Of a stretch of 64,000 nt of DNA, positions 1 through 12,335 are shown in pieces. The stretch lies in contig JAOTON010000900.1 of assembly GCA_034440635.1 (NCBI GenBank), forward strand, positions 186,001 through 250,000, written 5' to 3'. The translations under genes and the position numbers were made by a program. Under the pieces are notes generated by a model. That model was given only the letters and a program-made list of their open reading frames with translations, had not been told where the DNA came from and ran no database searches. Every line of letters begins with the position of its first letter. Position 1 is the stretch's first letter. This stretch comes from Lepas anatifera. Taxonomy: Eukaryota > Arthropoda > Thecostraca > Lepadidae.

Positions 1-354
1 CCCCTGTCCTTCCTCCCTAACTCACAGAGCAGATACGACATGTCACTCTAGGCCAAACTGCATCGCTTCAGCCCTTCTTCTGGACTTGTTAGCATCAATT
101 GTTGATGCAGATGTATGTGCCGAAGCATTGATTATAAAAACAAGAAACCTTCACCACGTTACTTTGCATCTCAATGTGTTTTTGCGTCACGATAGCACCG
201 ATAGATGTCTCAGTAATAACGCCCCTACAGCACGTGCTCCAGATGTGAGTCGTTCCAGGAAGCACATACCTCGTCCCTCTTTAGACCTTCCTGACAAACA
301 CGTTTACACATTTCAGGCTTGATAAGGCGAACTCGCTTTCTGATGTTGTTCTTC
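1..354. other. Unassigned sequence
   Basis: No domain, RNA gene or repeat structure was recognised. Short open frames on both strands overlap each other and have no recognisable motif, so no gene is called. Confidence 0.5.
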
Positions 355-586
355 ATATTCGTGTTATCCCTATTACGGCATGTTTTGACCTCTAGTGATC
401 TTAAATGTGACCTGACCAAAAATGGTTCAAATATTTTCTATGGACAAGTGGATGGGCTATCCAACGCCGTTTACCGTTTTCGCTACCTAGCGCGGTTCTC
501 GCGATCTTAGGGGGCGGGGGTGGAGCGGGTACCCGACCCCCCGTCAAGGCGAAGGTGGCTCAGACCCCCGTCAATGCGCGTGTTAA
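355..586 (-). mobile_element. Truncated TTAA-type element, family B
   Basis: The segment ends in TCAATGCGCGTG followed by TTAA (583-586), the same terminus as the complete family B elements near 26.4 and 44.3 kb. Read on the minus strand it continues with the same order of blocks: a GC-rich hairpin-like end, the stretch containing GATGGGCTATCCAACGCC, AGGTCA-type motifs, then the block around TTATCCCTAT. Similarity is lost near 355, so most of the body is missing. No transposase is encoded. TTAA flanks suggest piggyBac-type mobilisation by a source elsewhere, which is inference. Confidence 0.6.
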
Positions 587-1839
587 AGCGCATCATGATA
601 TCACCTTTGGCGAATGCAGAGGAATTTGAAGGACTTCGTTTGGTGCCGATTTTCCCCAGAAGCGGAGGCTGAGTCGGCAAACCTGGCCGCAAAGTGGAAG
701 TGCGCCTCATCCAAAAACCAAACGTTATGCAGAAAGTGGTCTGACCGGGAGCATTTTGAGTTGAACAGTTACTGAACTTACTCGCTATTCTTGGGCCAAT
801 TCTGGCTCCAGCTGGTGAAAAGAAATATTATATGGAGTCAGTGCAATATTTTTGTCAATATTCTCTGTACTGCAGACTCGCTGACGCCCACGAGACTTGT
901 CAACCGTCAGACAGAGGTCTTTGACTGCCTTTGAACGGTTCCGACGATTTTAGTGACGGTTTCATTACCCTCGATGGATAATTCTCTTTCCGATTTTCCC
1001 CTACACTTATGCTGCACTGTTCCAAATGCTATAAAATGTTTGATCAATCTCAAAATAATTTTCCTCCTCGGGTGAGTGAAGCAGTGGGGAAAAGACGCTT
1101 CAGTTTTCACTGTATTAAGATGACAGATTTCGTCTGGAGGAAGAACTGAACCATTGTAGTTTTTACTTCTGTATTCAACGTTGACGTATCTTAGAATGGA
1201 ATGAAGGTAAAAAAACAAAAGAATTCAAAATTTCTACAGCACGTGGATGCCAAATTTTCATGTTTTTGTGAATGACGACTCTAAAATTAAATGAGAAAAT
1301 GTGGTACATTATTTTGGAACTCCCGTGACCATGGCAACAACACCTGCACAATGCGGGCCCACTCCCTATTGTGTCTAGAACACCGGAGATTACGAAACTG
1401 TGGCAGCTTTGTGAATATTGCTATCGACTGACGCATAATTCATGCTTGATTTGGGAGTCTCTTGACACATCATAGCAAATCGATAAGAAGTCGAGGCCAT
1501 GTCACAGGTCGGTGCTTCTCGCCTTCGCTGACGCCTGGGGTCCAGTTGCGACATCAGTGCTGTACCATCTAGGGGTTATTACTTTGCACCTTTCCATGGC
1601 AGGGTATATCAGACCTGTCTATCTGTAACGCAGAGGTGCAGAAAGTATGCTGGCTGTCACAAACTCAATCCGACGTATGCCTCCTCTGTCACACAGAGCT
1701 GGAAATGATAATTGTATACTTGAATACTATTTCCAATATGCTGAATTTCCTCTACCTGTCCCTTACTTTTTGCAGCAGACAAGGTTTTAGCACCAAACCA
1801 TTACAGCATGAAAGTAGTAAACTGAGTTTTCATTTATAG
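587..1839. other. Unassigned sequence
   Basis: Moderately AT-rich sequence without a recognisable gene. The longest open frame here (minus strand, 907-1218, 103 codons) has no recognisable motif and no supporting splice context, so it is not called. Confidence 0.4.
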
Positions 1840-2110
1840 ATCATGTTTTTGTTTTTGGAAGGAAAATTTCCAATTATGGGTCATTTTTCCAGTATTGGGG
1901 TCATAACTATTATTGGCAACTCTGACTGCAGTTTCCCCCAATGACATGCATTTCCTTTTTGAAGAAGTTTCCGTTTTTGGAAGGAGTGTTTCCAATTATG
2001 GTACTTTTCTACATGATTACATGTAGCAATTATCATGAAAATAGTCATTATTGGGAACATACCTATTAATGGGAGGGTACATGTACACACAATTGGGAAC
2101 CCTAACCACA
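1840..2110. repeat. Imperfect direct duplication, ~120-bp unit
   Basis: The motif GGAAGGAAAATTTCCAATTA near 1857 recurs as GGAAGGAGTGTTTCCAATTA near 1978, about 120 bp later. Each is followed by related words (ATTGGGG/TTGGGAAC, then CTGCAGTTTCCCCC or CACAGCTTCCCCCT). This looks like an old, diverged duplication of a unit of about 120 bp. Function is unknown. Confidence 0.5.
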
Positions 2111-4824
2111 GCTTCCCCCTCCCACTAAACTTCTATCTCACATATCAACAAAAGGGAAAAATGTCAATGTCAACATAGTATTTGAATCTACCTAAAATGT
2201 GTTGGTAAAGTGGACCTTAGGTAGCATTTTTATAAACACATCAAATGCTTAAAATTTGCATCCCACTCACGATCATCACCTGCCTGGTCATTCCTTTTTG
2301 CAGTAAAATCTCTGAGGCAACTAGCCTGCATAGATGTAAGGTTATGTCTATTGCCCTAATAGGTACAGGGGTATTGGAATTCACATACCAAAGAAAGATC
2401 CAGTGTAGTCAAAATCCTGCTTTAACTCCATGCAGTTCAGGTCCTGTGCGTTGCTTACCACCACTGGTAGTAAGCAACACACACCAACCAGCGTTTTTCG
2501 AAGTCTATTTCTTTCTGAGATTTGCTGTGATTTTCTGAGATAAGAAGGGGGTCTACCCGGCCCCCTCCAGTGCACGTTAGTCCCAGGCCCCTCTCCAGTG
2601 TGGGTGTTAACACTTTGTGGAGGACTGCATTAGCACACATTTGCTATCTGTACAATATTGATATGATAATTTGATCATGAAAACTCACCTGAATCACTGT
2701 TGTTGCCAGCCTGTTGCTGGCGCCAACTCTCCCAACTTCCTCCAGCTCCAAATCTATCTAACCAATCTATGGCACAAATAAACTAAGGCACAAGCAGGCT
2801 AAGGAATGAAAAACCAAGCTTGATATGGGAAAGTGCATCAGTCTTACAATAGCCTACATTCATCTTAGATTAGCCATGGGCAGCAATATTTATTCTAGCT
2901 AGTTTTAGCCTGCACTTATCTTAAATATACCTAATGAATATATGCCCTCAAAATAAGTGGCTTCTAACCTGTTTAAATTTTTGGCAGGCTCTACATCACA
3001 TAAACATTTCTAACTTGTCTTGTCGCTGTTGCGCAGTTTAAGTAGAATTGCTGCCCTGCTATGTTTATTTTCTCACTCACTTAGTACTTTTATTAGCAGC
3101 TTTTAGGCGTACTTAATACTAAATTCGAAGAAATAGGGGCCAATAAATCGAAGACACTCAAACTGTTAATATGATTTAACCTGAAAAAATGGACAGAGAA
3201 GTACTTGATAAAGTATCTGCGTTATCGTTAATGCCTTAAATATGCCCACAATCGTGTATTTCTTGAAAAAATTGACTGTCACATTTCCGGTATCTAGGCG
3301 ACAACTTTCTGCAAACTACTAACAATCAGCCCCATTGGGCTGCATGCTAAAATCTGGCAACTGTGACATTGGTTTGCGGGTTTTCTGCAGCGGGGGTCCC
3401 TCGTTTTAGTAGAAACTGAACACAGTACCAATATTGTATTACTAATGGTACGCTGTGCAATTGAAGAACAGAGCCGCTAAGTTAAAATGTTCCCTACACG
3501 CTTCATTCTCTATTTCGAAAATATGGGGTTTGATCTTGAGCCATACAGTCTCAGGATCGCTATTTTGTCACAATTATGCACCTCAATTTTCGTAAATGTG
3601 TCACAAACTCTGGTAGCCGAGTTGGCAAGTTTCTGCACCTCTGCTATAACGTGTCGTCCTCATCATCACCATTGGGGCTTTTAGAGTATACTTAGAGCCG
3701 TTTGGCTCATATCTTTGACATATCGCTCCTAGAACCTATCTAAGCTTCGCAGTCCGTCATTACATCACTTGTTTCCTTGCTATTATTCCGTCGAAAGAAT
3801 CAGATAAGGTTACAAGTTATAGCTATTTCAAAGTTTTAACTCAAAACATTAGAATTATGGTAGACTCGACGCAGCTTTCTTCGTGATCTTGGTATAATGT
3901 TTCTGTGCTCAGTTCGTATTCCTAGCCTAGCTTGAAATGTTTGCAAAAGTGATACATCCCGGTGGCTAAGTGTGGGTTTTTCTACCCCACCGATCTCGGA
4001 GTTTGACACTCGCAGCAGGGATCGTACTGTAATCTGTAGATTTATATCATGGAGGCACCTAGTCAGCGCCAACAAAACCTCAAGGCAAGGTTAAAATATA
4101 TTTTAAGCCGCCGTGTTTTTTTTTGTTTTAATGCCTTCAAATTGGTTTGAGGTAGTGCGACAGGCCTGTAGCAAGGCCAAAAACACGCGGTATATTCATT
4201 GCCTCTTTTGATCTTTTCATTACTGACTTTGTTCAACTGAAAGCAGCCGCAAACTTTTTAAAGAATCCACACTACTGACTCGCAACGTTAGGAGCACTGA
4301 AACCTCAGTGTCTATCTTTTCGCACATCGTGGCTCGTGCTTCTTTTAGTGAACGTTGCCTATATCAGATTTATAATTTAACTTGAGCTGCTTCTAGATAA
4401 AAATTGAAGAATGGGTAAAGCCACAACAACTTAGATATATTAATTTGGAGACAACCCAACGCTTTACCAGCTGTTTTATTTAAGCTACGCTCTCTCTGTA
4501 ACCATAAGTATATAGTGTTCTGCACTTCCGCTTAGATAATTTCTGCGTCGATCCCTTGAGCATCAGCTGGCACAAAAAAGCTTCCAATATTTATGTCTGT
4601 TGTCCAAGACCCTGAACACAAACCTTCCCGTATAGCAACTCCTTCCCCGACCCCTAAAAGGTTGAAAAAATCCTACATGTCACAACCTGGGCGCTATATA
4701 ACCACTAAGGTTGGTGCGCCCTTAAGCCCCAATAATCAATCAACCTACATGTCACAATGCAAAATGGTTTTGATATCAAATACATTTTGGTTTCCTCCGC
4801 TGCAACGTCTGATATCGGTAAGGA
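2111..4824. other. Unassigned AT-rich sequence with a degenerate element end
   Basis: No gene is recognised. A small inverted repeat (GTTGCTTAC / GTAAGCAAC) lies near 2450-2478. At about 2545-2578 a GC-rich stretch ending CCTCCAGTGCACGTTAG resembles the terminus of the TTAA-type element that ends at 57158, so it is probably an eroded transposon end. The remainder to 4.8 kb is plain AT-rich sequence. Confidence 0.4.
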
Positions 4825-4968
4825 TGGGTGGAGATCCTGGGGGTCAGGGCCCCCTGTATTTTGGGTCTCCCATAGACTTTGTATAGGGCTTGAATTGCCG
4901 TTCCAGTGTTAACCCACCCAGAACCCCCCTCCCCCTGGATCGAGAAGAGATATCCAGCCCTGTCGGTA
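4825..4968 (+). repeat. Dispersed repeat family N, copy 1
   Basis: The stretch containing TCTCCCATAGACTTTGTATA, then AGGGCTTGAATTGC, GTTAACCCACCCAGAACC, and CTGGATCGAGAAGAGATATC is matched block by block by a second copy at about 53990-54120. Two copies with collinear similarity show a dispersed repeat. Ends are not defined and the class is unknown; the GGGGTCAGGGCCCCC-like start suggests a MITE. Confidence 0.6.
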
Positions 4969-5616
4969 AGGAGAGAAAGCGGATAAACACGGCAGAGGAA
5001 TCTGATGGCGGACATGAGAGAGTGGAGGACAATAGTGAGTGGACACTCTCTGCCCGGACACCATTATCTCTGCCTAATGGGGGTGTGCTGTTCAACAACA
5101 ACTGCATGGCGGCAGGCATCCTTGGCAGAGGTGAAGCCCTAATACACGTTCTGCAATGCTAATTGCATGGCCATGGCTGCCCTACCTCTAGGATTTAAGG
5201 CACCAATGGAAAGTTGATGCCATTGCAAACCATTTGCATCAAAACTTGAATACTCAATCATTTAATTATTCTGGGTCAACTTGCCAATTTAAAGTTGACA
5301 AGATCATCCTGTGGCTCCAGCATGGCTTTATTAAGAATAATTACCTCCTGTGCTAGACGCAATGGCGTCAACACTCAACATACACCATCAGTGAACGCCA
5401 CGGGGCGTAGCCAGGATTTTTACTCAGGGGGGGCGGCACCGGAAGGGGGCCTTGCGATAGCGCCCAGAAGAGGCCCTCTGCAACCAAACTGTCGCAATAG
5501 ATATACGACGCATTTTTTGGCAGTACCCTGTTTTTATAGTCTGCTTGCTGTGACTGGTAAGGTAGTTACAGTCAAGGCCCTAAAAGGTTGCTGTTTTATT
5601 GTTGTGCAAACAGATA
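4969..5616. other. Unassigned sequence
   Basis: No gene is recognised. At about 5399 the words CACGGGGCGTAGCCAGGAT look like the left end of a hAT-type MITE, but no matching right end was found; the family D element inserted at 5617 may separate its halves. Open frames here (for example 5295-5660) run across the repeat junction and are not called. Confidence 0.4.
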
Positions 5617-6636
5617 GGGGAGACCGGGGTAAAACGGACTTAAGGGCAAAACGGATTTGAGCTATCTCGGTATGTTACTGGTGTTTCTACCTAGATTTTA
5701 GAAGATGAACTACTGCTTTAGACAAAGGACGTCAGAATATGGCGTGTATATCGTCAGTTAGCGGTATTATTTCGACGTGGGCTGGCTGGAGAGGGTTTTC
5801 CTCTAAGTAAGTATTACGATATTTACAAGTTTTAAATCTTCGTTTTTTCGAGTGACAGACTGAGTTCAGTTCTGAGAGTGATATATCTGAATGGTAAGGG
5901 TATTATGGTAAGGGTATGGTAAGGCTTGGTAAGGGTATGGGACTAAGGTAAGGTAAGGTAATGGTAAGGGTATTATGGGCTTATGGTAAGGGTAATTTAA
6001 CATCTCAAAGCCTGCTATTTTTTCCGAAACGTTAAAACTTGAATCGGAGTAGCTGTGGGGCAAAACGGAAGGGGCAAAATGGACTAATGGTGTAAAATGG
6101 TCTGATGGTCCGGTTTACCCCAACCACTTAGGATAATATGCTATGCAGTATTTTATTGTGGTAAGGTCAAAGAAACAGCGGGAAAACAAGGCAGGGGCGG
6201 GTTGTGCAGTCTTGGGTTGGGGAGGGGCAGTCTTGTGCCAAAATGAAAGCAGGTTAGAATTTTCACTGAGTTAATAGATAGTGACGCTTTAACGAGAATA
6301 TTATGTTTTTCGCCATATTACCCAGACTGCTAGGGATGTGGATTTATATATCTTTGGGGGTGCCCGGGCAAAGTCTAATGACAGCAGGTCATACTGTCCG
6401 TTTTGTCCTTTCCTGAAAACCGTCATGCCCCAGGGTTGGGGTAAGACGGACAAAAGACATAAGCTTATATATTTTACTGCTATGTTTTTCCAAATTAATT
6501 TCTTAAGTTGATAATCTTACATTAGAGACACAATTCATTAGGCTACGTCAGGGTGTATAGCTCCAAATTTTCTGCCCGCTATTGAGCTTGCTTTTTAGAA
6601 AAACACTTAGGGTGTCCGTTTTGCCCCGGTCTCCCC
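5617..6636 (+). mobile_element. TA-bounded TIR element, family D (copy 1)
   Basis: The element starts GGGGAGACCGGGGTAAAACG directly after TA (5615-5616). It ends with the complement of GGGGAGACCGGGGCAAAACG directly before TA (6637-6638), giving inverted repeats of about 25 bp with one mismatch and a TA duplication. Relatives of the AAAACGGA word recur inside, for example near 5640, 6065 and 6415. No transposase frame is present, so it is non-autonomous. A TA duplication fits Tc1/mariner- or PIF-like mobilisation; the superfamily is inference. The second copy, in opposite orientation, is at 9786-12694. Confidence 0.85.
5886..5998 (+). repeat. Minisatellite based on GGTAAGGGTAT
   Basis: About ten imperfect copies of TATGGTAAGGG / GGTAAGGTAA run through this stretch inside family D copy 1. 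The corresponding part of copy 2 (around 12390-12450) shows only a remnant, so the array probably expanded after insertion. Confidence 0.75.
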
Positions 6637-6940
6637 TACTCTAGCGGAACTCAAGTTGAGGTGTGTCTACTAACCGTGAGTGAACTGGGAAAGGTTTGTG
6701 TACATTTTAATTTCGTGAAACTGGGAAAGGAATAGCGAGTCAAAATCTTTGAAGAATACTCAGATGCCAGTACCTAGGTATATCATCATTTTCGCCAGAG
6801 GCTTCGGTAGAGATACTTGGATTTTGTTGGTTACAGGCACCTTGATACCAAATCTCAAAATTGAAAAAATGTGACTTACGCTTTTCTTCTACGGGACGGC
6901 ACAAGTCTCACCCCTGGATCTGCCTATGACGTACATACTG
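6637..6940. other. Unassigned spacer with a hAT-type end
   Basis: No gene. Near 6914-6929 the words CCCTGGATCTGCCTATG match the right terminus of the hAT-type MITEs found elsewhere (compare 7340-7355), but a left partner was not located. Confidence 0.4.
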
Positions 6941-8328
6941 ATAACACGCGCCCCGCTGGGGCCCCTGGCATGACGCACCCCGCTGGGGGTGTATTTCGGC
7001 CCCCTTCCGTATCTCAATTCCCATGAAAGTTAAAGGAAAATTACGGACGGTGTTTGAAAGCTCTTGACGAGACGAAGAGAAATTATACGAAGTATTTATG
7101 TCAGGCATAGGCGGATCCAGGGGGCAAGTGGGCACGTGCCCCCCCGATCGACGCTCGGCGCCCCCTGAAATGGTCACGGTGGCCCCCTGAAAGGTCGATG
7201 GCGCCCCCTGAAATGTCGCTTCCCACCCCCCTCCCAGGATGCAAAAATCGGCGCCCACTGATAGGATTTTGCGCCCATATGGTAAGTTTTGCCGGTCAAA
7301 AGTGGCGCCCCCTCGACCGGATGCCCCCCAATCAGAAATCCTGGATCCGCCTATGATGTCAGGTCAATATTGTGGTCAGCATAGGTCAAAGAAGGTTTCA
7401 TAGGTTTATAACAGGTAGGCGTCGTTGCCATCGGGGGCACGGGGCGCCATGGGGCGCCACGACCGGGGGCCAAGGGGTGACGAGCTTGGGGGCAGGGCAC
7501 TGGGGAGGGAACCTGGCCGCTGCAGTGTACCTTTCCCCCTCTTTATTTTTACTCAGCGGAGCTATAGCAAATATGTATGCCTCATTGAATTCCTCTCATT
7601 GTGGCAAAGCGAATGATGTATAATTTGTTCTTGCTAGGTCAAATTGTTAAAATGACCTAACATCGAGCTAGGTCAAGGTCACAGGGTAAATTGGTATGGT
7701 CATGTTGCATACCATTCGATTCCCCGTGACAATATAAGCATAATGCAAGCAAAATATGAGCTTTATCTCAATTCAGTGAGAAGTTATTGGCAAAACAATC
7801 ACAGTATGCTCCTGTCACCTAGCATGACCTTTAAGAGGTCAGATGGTCAAAAACTCAACTTTATGGCCCTGATCGTGTTAACAATACATGATTTGATGAT
7901 TTTCAGCTTTATCTATTTAGTATTTACTGGAAACGAGCCCTTTCTATTTTTCACCGTATGGGGGGGCTTAAAATGAGGTGACCAAAAATTAACCCCGCCT
8001 TAGATTAACAATATCAAAATTCCGAGATGCCGATTTGTAGACCCTAATGACCTTATCATAACGTGAAAGTTTCAAACTGTTCGGTTGGCTGATGTTTCTT
8101 AGGCGCCACTCCAAACTCGTGATTTTAGGTTTGAGGTCGGGTCGATTGACCCTGGATAGCTCCTTGACCTGACATGACCTGACCTAAAAAATTTGGTCAG
8201 ATGCGTAAAATTGATCAGGGATAAGCTGCTGTAAATTGCGTTGTTCTGGGTCACTTTTTCTGCGTTATCTGGGGAAAACCAGGAAGGGGCGAATTTCGCT
8301 CCCCCTCCTCCAGCGGGGCGCGTGTTAA
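6941..8328 (+). mobile_element. TTAA-type element, family C (copy 2), with a nested MITE
   Basis: Inverted ends AACACGCGCCCCGCTGG (from 6943) and CCAGCGGGGCGCGTGTT (ending 8326) are a perfect match. The right flank is TTAA; on the left the flank reads ATAA, one base away. The body carries many AGGTCA/TGACCT words and is collinear with the family C element at 10809-11919. A hAT-type MITE (7106-7355) has inserted inside a GTCAGGTCAATAT block that is intact in the other copy. No transposase is visible. Confidence 0.75.
7106..7355 (+). mobile_element. hAT-like MITE with perfect 8-bp TSD
   Basis: A 250-bp element with inverted ends CATAGGCGGATCCAGG and CCTGGATCCGCCTATG. It is flanked on both sides by ATGTCAGG (7098-7105 and 7356-7363), a perfect 8-bp target-site duplication as made by hAT transposases. 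Just inside the left end are three spaced copies of a GGCGCCCCCTGAAA-type word. Non-coding. The same family occurs at 47700-47974 (minus) and 60059-61063 (split). Confidence 0.92.
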
Positions 8329-9488
8329 GTCGGCCGTTCCGAACTAAAGCCAAATGCTGCAGTCGCGCAGACTTTCCGAGACGTGGACGGAAAGTAATCA
8401 CTAAAGCAACCGGTATCTTGTTTCGGAAGTCGCTGCGAATGCTCCCCCGACATCGATAAGGAATATTCTTGGAACATAATATATGGTAGGGTGATGATTC
8501 ATCTCACCTCCTGTTTCTTTGGGTATGTTTTTCCATTTGCTTCTATAACAGAATGGGAACTCCCCGTCAAAGCACGGAACTTTCATGAAAGCCCTGATGA
8601 CACTCCTTCCTTTGCTGGTGCGATATTATTTTAATATATTACAGGTCCTGCATACTCGATTCTGTGTGGCTAAAAGCACGGGTAATTAATACCCTAGCCT
8701 CCATAGCCGGCGGTATTGGGCGAGCGCCTCCATCAATGTGCCCAGTGATGACATCGCCACGCGACCCCCGCCTTTCACGCATTCAACCGACTGCAGCGCG
8801 GCGCAGCGGCATCAAAGGGTGGTCGCCGCGGTTATAGCACGCGCCTGGCCAGCTCTGATGGCTCGCCAATAAACAGCGGCCTGTACACTCCGCACACAGA
8901 TGACCACATATGGCCCATGAATCCAAGCCAGGCTATACCATTTGGGTGGGATAAATGGCACAGACACATTAAGCTCTTTGTGCGTTGTCTGGGAAATGGT
9001 GGGAAGGTGTTCCTCTCCCGGTTAAAGGAAATATGGCCCATTCACCGGGCACGAACTGAGCAATGAGCCGTCTAAAGCATTCCAAAAATCTTCCTGGCTT
9101 CGTATTTCATTTTTTTCCGAGATCACCATTTTTGGAAAAGCAGTGCTTCATAAGTGTATTACTTTTTGAGAGCATAGGCGTAGAAGTGACAAAATTGTTC
9201 GCGAGCCGCGGACACTGGTGCGAGAGAGGCCCTAACCAGGGGCCCGGACCCCAAAACTATTTGTTTGCCCTGCAAGTTGACAACCTCTTGTTTCGTTTTT
9301 ATTTTCTGCTTGTGAGCAACATAAACGCTTTTTTGTCTTATTTCTATTTCTACGCATTTCTACACATGGTTGGCTCGATCTTTCGTGACAAAAAATACAT
9401 TTTCTGCTCTCATCAGTTTCAGTTTATTTATTGTATCACCAACGGGCCAGAGACTCACTTAAAGATGAAGTCATCGGATATAAACCAA
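8329..9488. other. Unassigned sequence
   Basis: No gene can be supported. A 145-codon frame (9063-9500, +) is rich in Phe and Tyr, as expected from T-rich DNA, shows no recognisable domain, and runs into the SINE that follows. A moderately GC-rich patch lies at 8690-8850. Confidence 0.4.
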
Positions 9489-9661
9489 CATAGTGGATAG
9501 CGCTTAGTGGATAGCGCATCTAGTCACTGGTCCCGAGTTCAAGTCCCAACGGAGCCTCTGGATAAGCCGATCTGACCCCGAAATCCCTCCCAACAGGGCA
9601 AGAGTTGGCGACGCCCTATGACCCTGGCAGTTGGTGTGTTGTTAAACCCCAACAATTATAT
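9489..9661 (+). mobile_element. tRNA-like SINE
   Basis: The words TAGTGGATAGCGC (twice) and CCCGAGTTCAAGTCCC resemble the internal A and B promoter boxes of a tRNA gene. They are followed by a non-tRNA body (GACCCCGAAATCCCTCCCAA, then GCCCTATGACCCTGGCAGTT). Part of the body recurs at about 20215-20290, showing that it is dispersed. RNA polymerase III transcription is inferred from the boxes. Confidence 0.65.
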
Positions 9662-10065
9662 ATGCGGGAGTGTTTTGTTGGTTTCAAGTATGTGTGCTGG
9701 GCTCAACTTCTTTCCGGAGAAAAATGCACTCTGCTCAGCTCCTGTGTATATAGTTTGATTTTTTATCTGCTATGGACTTTTTATGAAGAAGACCGGGGCA
9801 AAACGGACACCCTAAGTGTTTTTCTAACATAGCAAGTTTAATAGCGGGCCGAAAATGTTAAGCTATACACCCTGATGTAGCCTAATGAATTGTTTATCTA
9901 ATGTAAGAGTATCAACTTGAAAAACTAATTTGGAAAAACATGGCAGTAAAATATATCAGCTAATGTTTTTTGTCCGTTTTGCCCCAACCTTGGGGCAAAA
10001 TGGTTTTCAGGAAGGGGCAAAATGGACAGTATGACCTGCTGTCATTGTACTTTGCTTTAGCTCCC

Positions 10066-10068
<3 letters not shown>

Positions 10069-10103
<35 letters not shown>
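10069..10103. repeat. (AT)n microsatellite
   Basis: An uninterrupted alternating AT run inside family D copy 2. Copy 1 has only a short TATATATC at the same place, so this is a local expansion. Confidence 0.95.
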
Positions 10104-10106
<3 letters not shown>

Positions 10107-10387
10107 CCACATCCCTGGCAGCATAGGTAATATGGCGAAAAAACATAATGTTTTCGTTAAAGAGTCAACATCTCTAAAATCAGTTAACATTTTAACCTGC
10201 TTTCATTTTGGCACAAGACTGCCACCCGCCCTGGACTCGCCCCTGCCTTGTTTTCTCATTGTTTCTGTGACCTTACTACAATAATAAACTTCATAACAAA
10301 TTATCCTAAGTGATTGGGGTAAACCGGACCATCAGACCATTTTACACCATTGGTCCATTTTGCCCCGTCCGTTTTGCCCCACAGATA

Positions 10388-12335
10388 GGGGAAGTCCGTG
10401 CAAGAGTACGCACCTAACTTTCTAAAGGCTTTCACTTTTCTCCTATAAGTCCAACAGCTAAAATTTTTATGTGGTTATTTAGCCTGAAGAATTGTCTATG
10501 TATGGTCTATGTTTCAACTCGAAGTCTCTGAAAGTAACTCGCCATGAGCCCATCAAAAATAAAAAGTCACGTGCGCACTCTTGCCGGAGTGGGTCGACAA
10601 GAGTACGCAGGAGAGGAGAATGGAGTACGGACTGATGCCCCGCTGTGCTTTACGTGCATAGGCCATGCCGCGAAGTATTTTTTCGCCAAAATAGGTGATT
10701 GCATGATGTTATATCGTTCTGAATATACAAGAACTATGTTGCAACGTTTGGTTTTCCAAATATGAGTTACGGACTCTGTCCCGAGTGAAAATTAAATTTT
10801 CCTATCTCTTAACCCTTGCCCCGGTGGCGGGTACGAGCCACCTTCGCCTGGTGGGGGGCTAAAAAGACCCCCACGATCTCAAAAACTAAGAGAGCTAGAA
10901 AAAGCGCAAAACGGCAATCAAGCTCTTCGAAAATGATATCGAAAATACTTCGGTATTTTTTTGTCAGGTCAATATCAAGGTCACCAGAGGTCAAAATAGG
11001 TCAAAATCGCTAATATGAGGTATACTAAGAAAACCTCCTATATCTCAGAAACTATGATAGCTAGAAACTTTTTCTAACACCATTCAAGCTCTTGAGATGC
11101 GCTTTCATTACAGTGGCATTCATTTTCGTGTCAGGTCAAAGCCTAGGGAGCTACAGGTCACTACATATTGGGCATATTCTTGGGAATGTCCATAGCCACC
11201 CATGCATAAGGGCGTTTACTTTTTCGCTAATATCTTCCACACCAAACAAGATACAGCCATAGTTTATGACCATTGCAATCCTCTCGTCAATACGAATCGA
11301 ATAATATATGATATTGTTGCCAGGTCAAATTTAAATTTGACCTGACCCGGTCAACGGTCTGACCAACTTGACCTGGTATAGTCATGATGTATATCATTTG
11401 ACTTCCAGTGACTATACAAACACTTTGGTGACAAATAAAGCTCTATCTTAGTTTATTCAAAATTTATGAGAAAAACACCAAAATGCTTATTTGACCTAGG
11501 TGACCTTTTAAAGGTCAAGTCAAATTTTTGGCATCAGCTTCAGCAATGGGCTAAGACAAGTCGTAACCGATGTTTGAAGTTGATTCCAACCTACTTACTG
11601 GAAAGCTCATTTCGTGTTTTCCCATGTATTGTCAATGGGAGGTCTGTCTGCCATGACCTTGGGTCCAATATCAAAATCCCAGAACAAATGTTGTGTCTGG
11701 TGGGCCCAAGATGTGGTTGGTTTCAACTTGATCAATTAACCCTTCTTTTGTTATGCCGTCTAAGTTTTTTGAGGTGGTCACTTCCCTGCCTGGTGACCTG
11801 ACCTGTATGACCTTGAGCCGAAATTTTCTGGAAAGATGTAAAATGATGAAGGACGTAGACGTTTGGCGCTGCGCGCGGTTTTGGTCACTTTGGAAAACCC
11901 GGGGGTCTAAACCGGTTAAGCATGCGCACTCTTGCCCAATGGTCTAGTCTACTGCGTACTCTTGCCGGACATGCTCCCCTGTGAAGAAAGTCTTCATAAA
12001 CATGCTGACAGGCGTTGTAGCGTGAGCTCCGGTCCTGGAGCACACTCTTAGCTCAGGTTTCTGATTGATGACAGACCGTAATACAATTTGTTTTGATAAT
12101 AGAAGCATGGTCTACAAGTTTACCCAGTTAAGAAATATTACTTCAACGGTGCCCAGAAACTTATTTTGCTCGGTATTCCCGCGGAAAGAACAGGAGCACG
12201 TTGAATTTTGGTGTGCAGCCTAGGCACTGACCTTGCTTTTTTATACCAGGGTATCCACCATCTCAGTGGTTGCTAAGTAACCAAAACAGCTGCTGCGTAC
12301 TCTTATCTCCTGCGTACTCTTACCCGCCCTTACCC
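10388..12335 (+). mobile_element. TA-bounded TIR element, family E, nested in D and containing C
   Basis: Left end GGGGAAGTCCGTGCAAGAGT and the complement of the right end, GGGTAAGGGCGGGTAAGAGT, agree over most of about 25 bp and continue into ACGCA. TA flanks both sides (10386-10387, 12336-12337). Comparison with the uninterrupted family D copy 1 shows the empty site, so the boundaries are well supported. The AGAGTACGC word recurs inside, for example near 10600, 11950 and 12300. A TTAA-type element (10809-11919) sits within it. No transposase is visible. Confidence 0.82.
10809..11919 (+). mobile_element. TTAA-type element, family C (copy 1), rich in AGGTCA
   Basis: The segment starts at TTAACCCTTGCCCC and ends at CTAAACCGG followed by TTAA. 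Between these TTAA sites lies sequence dense in GGTCA/TGACC words. Its layout matches family C copy 2, and its last part (GGTGACCTGACCTGTATGACC onward) matches the end of family B. The termini are more diverged than in the other copies. It is non-coding and piggyBac-like only by its TTAA flanks. Confidence 0.75.
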